From contig NC_087072.1 in assembly GCF_026151205.1 (NCBI RefSeq), positions 17,499,669-17,563,668 on the forward strand: a DNA stretch of 64,000 nt. Direction: 5' to 3'. Below are positions 57,227-64,000 of the stretch, one piece after another. The position numbers were made by a program, and so were the translations under genes. The notes under the pieces are model-generated. The model was given only the letters and a program-made list of their open reading frames with translations, was not told where the DNA came from and ran no database searches. How positions within the stretch are numbered: position 1 is the first letter of the stretch; every line of letters starts with the position of its first letter. The DNA comes from Bolinopsis microptera. Taxonomy: Eukaryota > Ctenophora > Tentaculata > Lobata > Bolinopsidae.

Positions 57227-57638
57227 TATGTGATCACAACGTGACACGACACCTTAATTGGGCAGCCTTAACGATTCCCGAAATGTTTAAAGGGGTGGTT
57301 AACGGGGTCACCTAATCACGTGATGAATTAACTCGTTATGCTACGTATCTCGGTCATCTGAGAAACTAAAACTCTCATTTTTTCAGGACAAACGTAATTT
57401 GAATGTCCAAACACAATTCAATAAAATTTAGCTCGATCCGACTATCCAAACTATCAAATAAATGCAAAAATGAACCTTCATTTGAAAAAAAATGAACACG
57501 AATATTTTTCGATTTGACAAATTCGTCGAACCAGTGGTGGTAGTAAGTCATACCGGAAAGAATTATTTCAATTGGGCACTCAGTGACTGAGCTATTATTA
57601 TTAAGGCCAACGTTTGCACACTGACTTTTGTCCCACCC

Positions 57639-58600
57639 TATATCATCGACCATCGACCTGTATAACGCCCCTGGCATTTTAATAACCCTCTGGATCTCTG
57701 GCAACATTTACCTACGAACCTTAAAAATCGCAGTTCTTTTCACAGACAATCACATTAGGTAAACCTTTTCTTTGCAATATTCGATTGTGGGCCGCTTATA
57801 ATAAGAGGAATATTTTCATGTGGAAACATAGAATTATAATAATAAGTCGACAGCAAAATTGTAGAAGAGCGGATCCTTCAAATGATCAAGTGAAGCTGAT
57901 AGGGCGCATTCAAATGAATTAAATGATTATATCAGAATTACAACTAATTGCAGCACTGAAGTATATTTGCAAACTTAGTGGTCAACGATTTAAATTTAAA
58001 TAAATGCAGTGAGATTTGATATAATAGAATTTGATATTTTACGTCACAGCCATTCAATTTCAACCGTATTTGGAAGTAAAATTGTTGAAATTGAGGAATT
58101 TTATAATGCATGTGGTTAAGCAGAAAAATTATTAGGTCGCAATTCGTTGAAGTAAATTATAGATATAACTCCACTTTTGACCTATTTGGCGGCCATTTAT
58201 TAATTCCATAATTAAGCACCGGTTTTTGTTCCAGGGGGTGCGATTACAAAACTAATTGCACTGTTTTGAGAGTGACCGAAATCTTATTAGGTACGATTAC
58301 TAAACTAATTGCACTGATTCCCTGAAAGATGCTGTAAATCATGGCTCAGGCAGATAATTAGAGTTAGAGAGAGCACCTCGTAAAATGAGGACCTAATTAA
58401 AACCGAGTAATTTACTACTGTGAGGTGATGATTCAAGTATTGACTTAAATCAACTACCTGAGGTAGTTTGGCGACCGTTAGTGCAATGGTCGCACGAAAT
58501 AAATTTATGGACATAAATTTAAATTTATAGTTTAGGAAAACATCTTTCCTTGTGTTTGGAATAAGTCAATCCTTACATTGCATTAACACAACACAGTATG
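57639..58600. other. No gene recognised
   Basis: About 1 kb AT-rich DNA without a domain, exon pair or clear repeat. The segment TAATTGCACTG with ACTAAACTAATTGCACTG occurs twice near 58,250-58,320. Confidence 0.5.
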
Positions 58601-58604
58601 AGGC

Positions 58605-59116
58605 TGAGATCTCACTAATTATTTGTAAAACAAAAAGTGGCATAACTTATGTTCTGATAAATATTTTTTAAAAAACCAGCGATTTATTCACGTTTTACCA
58701 ATTCTATTCACATGGATTCATCGCACATTCCATTCTCTCTATATTTTAACTGATAAGGACTATCACAGATGATCCTTCCTGCTTGTTTATATCGTTCTTC
58801 TTATAACATGGAATGTGCGATGTATCATGGTGAATAGAATTGGTAAAACATAAATAAATCGGTGGTTTTTTTATTTTTTTACCCAGGATTTTTTTTGTGG
58901 TTTCTATTAACCAATGTAAACAGTTCTGGGTGAGAAATTAAAGCTAGCACACTCAGGAGCTAACTTTGTCAGACGAGCTCAGACTCACACAAAACTTAGC
59001 ACGAAGTTGTGTCTAATTATGATTAACATTCTCTAAAAATTTGAATCAAAAATATTAATCAGAACGTAAGTTATGGCGCTTTTCCATTCTGAAATAAAAT
59101 AATTAGTGAGATCTCA
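58605..59116. mobile_element. Nested inverted-repeat element (TGAGATCTCACTAATT ends)
   Basis: TGAGATCTCACTAATTATTT at 58605 and its complement ending at 59116 begin arms of about 70 bases that also share GGCATAACTTAYGTTCTGAT and AATATTTTT. A second inverted pair lies inside: 58681-58735 and 58808-58860 (GATTTATTCACGTTTTACCA, AATGTGCGATG). About 45 bases to the right is GGCCCACCCTGTATA, a mariner-type right end without a matching left end, so this may sit inside a broken mariner-like element. Confidence 0.8.
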
Positions 59117-59167
59117 GTGTTACAATTTTAAGAGATAAGGATGGGTAGACTTTTGAGGCCCACCCTG

Positions 59168-59274
59168 TATAACGCAATAATGCTCTCTCACTCTGAGGGC
59201 CGCGCATGATAACACCCGAACGTAGTGAGGGGGTTTGCGCGGCCTGATAGAGTGAGAGAGTATTATCAGTTATA
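59168..59274. repeat. MITE-like hairpin (CTCTCTCACTCT arms)
   Basis: TATAAC, ATAATGCTCTCTCACTCT and GGCCGCGCA on the left pair with TGCGCGGCC, AGAGTGAGAGAGTATTAT and GTTATA on the right. The loop is about 30 bases. A stem of over 30 base pairs with a few bulges; immediately right of the mariner-type end at 59,165. Confidence 0.85.
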
Positions 59275-60286
59275 ATGCCCGACTGTCCGATTGGAAGGGG
59301 TGTAATGTGATACGTGCGCATGATACAATATAGTGTCTAATATATAGAACGCCAGTGTTATTTGTTTTGAAACTAATTAACTGTGGAGCCGGAAACGTAT
59401 TACGAGAAATGAAAGTGGTCTCTCGCTATTCCTATACCTGTTTTGATAATGCTCCCTGAGAAAAATTTAGCGTTATCACTTTTCACCCTCATAATACAGT
59501 ATCTGATAAAAATCTGGCACAACTTAGCGAGTTTAGAAGGTTTGAGATGTTATTTGTGCTCCCTAGGGTCTCCACTTCAAAAAAAATTTGGGTGGATAAT
59601 TTTTTATGTGTCTTTAAACCTGTGACCACGCCCTTTTTAAAGCGTGGGAAAAATTCGACCAAAATTTTGAAATTTGTCTATATTATTTGATGGAGGGATC
59701 CAAATGGCTTGTTTTGATACCATCAATATAACTAGAACATAATAAGGGTAAAATAGAAGAAATGAAACTCAAGTGGCGCCTTAGCCACGCCCATTTACGC
59801 CATTTTTTGGCGCAAAATACTGAAATTTCAAACTTTGTTGTAGTATCATATGGGGTATCAAACCTTAGGTATTTTGACACGAGAAAATGATTGGTGATGA
59901 TATTTTTTCGAATAAAACGTTCCCTGAGCATTTATAATTCAGGTTGACACAATTATTTTCGAACATACAGATTACAGTTTGAATTTTAGATTATAATAAT
60001 ATGATGATGTCAATTTGGTGCTGACTCATCGGACAAAATTTTATTACAAGATAAATTTCGTAATATGGCCGATAAATCAAAGACCTCTTGCAATTTGAAA
60101 CCAAGTGAGCAAGCAAACGACTGATAAGTGATGTCCCATGACATCGAATTAAAATGCTGTTAACAGATAAAATAGTTGTTGAAATGCTGTTAGCGGCTAA
60201 AACCCCTAAAATCGTTGAAATATTATATTTCAATTCTTTGTTGCAAATTTGTTCAGTTTAAGTGCCTTTGTAAACTACCCAATTTT
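59275..60286. other. Upstream flank of the right-edge gene
   Basis: No exon recognised. AT-rich; may hold the promoter of the gene that starts at 60,287. The open frame there extends in the same phase up to an ATG at 60,215, so the start could be further left. Confidence 0.45.
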
Positions 60287-63200
60287 ATGAGCTGCATTGG
60301 AGGTAGCGGTCGTGATTCAGGGGCTGGAGGGTCACAGCCTACCGGATCAATATCTCTTAAGTTATCGAAAGAATCGGCATACGATCCAGAAAAACACTGT
60401 ATCTTTTGCTTAGACGCCAGCTCAACTTTGTTCAAACTTAGTGGCAGTGACAATGGTCGGACCAAAGTATTGCAGGTAATCTTAACAAATCATTCGACTA
60501 TTACAACTATATTTCAACATTGTGTGGTATAGTTCATTTTTAAATGTTACATTAAAATTCCTCCTGAGGTATCAAAGTACAGAATTTGCACTAGATTTAT
60601 CCCTTTTTTCTAGGCTGCCGAAACACGAGCGGATAGAAAAATATTAGGACGTATCGCACTTCTACCAAATGGATTTAAGTATCACGCAAAATTGAATCGG
60701 TGCTACAAGGACTATGTACACAAGAAAACTTTGGATGCTATTAAAGAAAGAAAACGTGCACGGGAGGAAGATGGGAGCAAAGACGTGAGTTAAATTTCCG
60801 ATCCTTTGCCTAGCACACAACGTCTTATCTTGTTAAATTCTAATACAGGGAATACAACGTCGAATGGCCCCGTCAAATTCTGCCTTATAATGTAGCTGAC
60901 ATTATGCACAATTTAAGAGTGAACAGTCGACTGAAACTAAGAGTAACAGCACAACAGAACGGAATACGCGAAGCAAAACCCCCTCCAATAGGAACACTCC
61001 AAGTAATGAACGTCCAATCTGTCATGAAAAGATCGCTTGATGAACACCTTACCTGATTATCAATCAATTGATTAATAAGCTTGATTGTTTTTAAATTGAG
61101 ATCCTTTATATTCGTGTGAACGTTTTGATGCTATTTTATACCGTTCTTTAATATTTTATGATTGCTGCACAAAAAGATATAATGGAACCCTGAACATTTT
61201 ACCCGTAGCTAAGAAAAAAAACAATAGACCATCGAATGATTCATATAATATACCTTTTCAGGTTCTGAGATGAAGACGAAAGGGGATGTTTTGAATTCTA
61301 TCAAATGCTTCAGGTGTGACTCCGTCGGGGTTATGATAAATGGTAAAAGAATCAGAGAAAAATACAGAATTTGTGAAGTGGAAAGGGCAAAACAAGTACT
61401 GGTGGCTATAACACATCTCAAAGATGAAAGTGCAGCGGTACGGCTAGCTGATATAGACTCAGTCGAACGTCTGATCGCACAGGATCTCTACTATCACAAT
61501 AACTGCTTGGCTTCACTTTTATCCCGCTATCAAAGATCGGTTACGAAATGCCTCTTATGTGCAGAACCTGTTGATAAATCCCGTAATCTCTTGACTGTTG
61601 AACAGATTAAAGCACTCCTTTCCAAGAGTGTTAATAACTACGACCATGAACTAAGTCATAAGATTCGAGAGAAATTTGACGAAGAGAGAGATTGCGTGAA
61701 ATCATATTGCTACGCTCACAAACATTGTGAAATTATTTACATCTCATCTGATTCTCCATCAACTACGAAAATATACGAAAATCAAGTAACTCCAATGATT
61801 GAAGAACTAATTGACAGAGAATATGGACTGCCAGTTTCAAGTATCCGGGATTTCCTGTCTGCAGAACACCCAGACAGCAAGTTCTACAACCACAAGATTA
61901 GAAAATTTATTGTTGACAAATTTTGTGACCAAGTGTCATTCTGTAAACCCTACAGGAAAAGCGACTCGGAAGTCGTGTTTTCCTCCTCAATAGATGCTGC
62001 ATCGATGATCCAAAAGCTGCAAGTCCTGAACGAAGTAAAATCTGCAGGAAGTATTTTACGGAGAAAGCTGAGAGGAATGACTTTTGGGCTTGAAGACAGA
62101 TTTTGCGATGCTGTAGATTTGCAGACTGCTCTGAGGGATACGAGAATGCCGGAGTCCGTAATGGATTTTTTGGGAGGTTTGCTTAATATCAGCAAGGCAA
62201 CATTCCTCAAGTACCAAAAAAGTGTGGCAACAGATACTATAGCAGACACCGATGATGAAATAGAAGATGAAAACAATGAAATTGAATCAGTTTTAACACA
62301 AAGTCCGAAAAAGATTCTCAAAGCAAACTCCCTCTTTCAGGTTATGCATTATATGGCAAATAACGGAGAAATAAGAACACCTTTCCATATCATGCAAGCT
62401 CATGCAATTTACCACAAAAGTCACAGTAGGGAACTTATCACAGCATCTAACCACCTGGGATTCTGCATTAGCTATCCAGAACTTTTAAGGCTGAGAGCGC
62501 TGTTAGGGCTATTTATCATGACCAAGTACTTACTTACGAAAGTCTCACTGCCAAGTAATTTTGATGAGAATCAGGAAACAAGTGTGGGGATAGATAATTT
62601 TGACCATAATGACCAATCATCGATAACTGGAAAGAACGAAACCCACGACAGTGTCTTGGTCATGTATCAAAATGTACCGTTCAGTCGAAGAAACTACCGC
62701 CCTCCTACCAAAGGCAGAGTTTCCCACCTTACGGATTTTGTAGTATCAGGCAGGAAGTACATATCAAAGTTACCGTTCCAGAAATTGCTGCCATTTTACC
62801 TCAAAAGCAAGGAGCAACCTTTACCATCAAGCTTCAAATCAGAAGGATTTCAATACGAACCTGATGAGAGAAAAGAGAAGGTACTTAACCTTACAAGGAA
62901 CATATCAACTCCACTCCCAGAAACTCAACAACTCGCACATATACCAACTTGGGCCGGTTGTGAAGTCCTCACATCAACTATCAATGATGTACCGTTGAAA
63001 ACGGTTGGATACCTTCCCATCTTTCCACACCCCATTACCAAAATAGAGACAGTTTACAGCCTTTTGCAGAACTGTGCTAGCATTGCAGCACTCTTGAAAC
63101 AGAAGACACTGCCTGTTATATGCGATGAAGGAGTCTATCACCTAGTGACGAAGATTTATCTTCAACAACCTGACGTCTTTGAGCGGTTATTTCCTTTCCT

Positions 63201-64000
63201 CGGCGGTTTTCATTTGACAAAGTCTGCGTTACGATGTGCTGGTAAGTTCATTCGGGGCTCTGGGGTAGAAGATGCTTACATCGAGTGTAACATATTTGGA
63301 CCGAAAACTGTCGAAGCTGTAATGAGTGGCTCTCATTATTATCGGTCATTTGATGGTTTGATGATGTTAGGTGATGCACTTACTAAGCTAAAAATGGAAG
63401 CTTTTTGGAAAGAGAAATCTACGAACGACTACTCAATAGCAATACAGAAACTTGACCAGCTGCAATGTGCTCTTGTGCAGAACAGTAAGACAGAGTCGAC
63501 GATTTTAATTTCGGAACTTCAAACATGTAAAGAGGTGAAGCGACTAATGGACGACATAGAAGTGTTCTCAATCAAATGTGGTGAAAAATCACCACAATGT
63601 AGATTTTGGCTCAACTTTGTAAAAATCATAGACACGATTAAAGATTTTGTGCGTTCTGAGAGAGATGGGGACTTCTTCCTTAACATGAAAACTTTGGAAC
63701 ACATCCTTCCAATATTTTTGGGCTGTGATGCGTTGAATTATTTGCGCTACGGATCTTTTCATCTTGAGCTCCTAAAAAGGGCAAAGATAACTCACCCTGA
63801 ACTTTATGATTCATTCATAAAAAGAAATTTCGTTGTTAAGAGAACACCTGGGACGTTTAATGCCGTATCCCCAGACCTAGCTCTTGAGCAGACTATCAAT
63901 AAGAGTGCCAAGAGTTCTCATGGGATAATTGGCAACACTAAATCAGCTGATTATGTTGCGGAGTGGTGCCTGATATACCACGAAGAGCTCGCAATAACAA
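60287..64000 (+). CDS. Large Cys/His-rich protein of a multicopy metazoan family (partial, runs off the edge)
   Basis: Exons 60287-60475 (start MSCIGGSGRD; an in-frame ATG at 60215 is an alternative), 60614-60784, 60918-61002 and 61262 to beyond 64000. Phases agree at all junctions and the last exon is open for about 912 codons to the window edge; about 1,060 residues are visible. Seen: CIFC near residue 40; YHAKLNRCYKDY near 90; CFRCD, YYHNNCL and CLLCAEP in exon 4, suggesting paired zinc-binding modules; then PVICDEGVYHLV, PFLGGFHLTKSALRCAGKFI, VMSGSHYYRSFDGLMML, ILPIFLGCDALNYLRYG, FIKRNFVVKRTPGTFN and the SPDLALEQTIN stretch. From memory, similar blocks recur in large families of uncharacterised proteins in cnidarians, echinoderms and molluscs, often in many copies per genome. 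That suggests a transposon-derived gene, possibly with an RNase H-like core, but this is inference. The third exon is the weakest (poor polypyrimidine tract). Confidence 0.8.

Larger units (their letters stand above)
55461..57638. mobile_element. Tc1/mariner-like element (non-autonomous) holding a second element
   Basis: Left end CAGGGTGGGCCAAAAGTCAG and right end, read inward, TAGGGTGGGACAAAAGTCAG, continuing to TGTGCAAACGTT on both sides, so inverted repeats of at least 32 bases. TA dinucleotides flank both ends. CAGGGTG termini with TA duplications are common in mariner-type elements. No transposase frame with DDE spacing is visible. Most of the 2.18 kb is taken up by the inner element at 55,801-57,226; without it the host element would be about 0.75 kb. 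A perfect 18-bp hairpin is at 55,545-55,584. Confidence 0.85.

Noticed and set aside
57375-57707. Possible mariner transposase on the minus strand
   Set aside because: The 110-codon frame crosses the right TIR and target site and has no DDE or helix-turn-helix pattern that I can see.

Overview
The window looks like nuclear DNA from an animal. Protein genes are split by short GT-AG introns, a rhodopsin-type seven-transmembrane receptor and an SLC15/POT peptide transporter are present, and there are many metazoan-type transposons (LINEs, Helitron, Tc1/mariner-like, hAT-like, gypsy gag). The DNA is AT-rich by eye, and degenerate CCCTAA (TTAGGG-type) motifs recur. A non-bilaterian such as a cnidarian would fit, but the sequence alone does not fix the phylum. 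Coordinates come from reading splice signals and frames by hand and may be off by a base or two.

Layout. 1-9,200: no gene recognised; it holds an 11-bp minisatellite, a cluster of TCACGTGA palindromes and a G-run. 9,233-12,036 (-): a six-exon gene for an unrecognised protein with a Ser/Thr/Pro-rich tail. 13,000-18,850: repeats, namely a CACGTG/CCCTAA element, a tandem duplication, three tandem units of about 1.35 kb each ending in a large palindrome, and a gypsy-type gag fragment split by a small 8-bp-TSD transposon. 20,825-24,950 (+): a POT/SLC15 transporter in about 13 exons.

26,735-37,740 (-): a multi-exon receptor gene. Its introns host a 1.09-kb foldback element with 9-bp target duplications, a Helitron fragment that keeps an intron, a 145-bp direct duplication and, on the opposite strand, a secreted PAN-like gene with a 15-bp in-frame repeat. 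38,100-39,780: a poly(T)-bearing retroinsertion with a 21-bp target duplication and a 5'-truncated LINE. 42,800-51,350: a hAT transposase tail, a LINE (+) interrupted by two other elements, a second LINE (-) and related dispersed repeats. 55,461-57,638: a mariner-like element containing another TIR element, which contains a hairpin. 58,600-59,275: further nested inverted repeats. 60,287 to the right edge (+): a long zinc-ligand-rich protein running off the window, resembling a multicopy metazoan family that is probably transposon-related.

The genes do not form a pathway. The three best supported host genes (tail-rich orphan, transporter, receptor) are independent loci separated by mobile DNA. 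The strongest candidates for something undescribed are the 1.09-kb foldback element, the palindrome-ended tandem units, the CACGTG/CCCTAA elements and the right-edge gene family.
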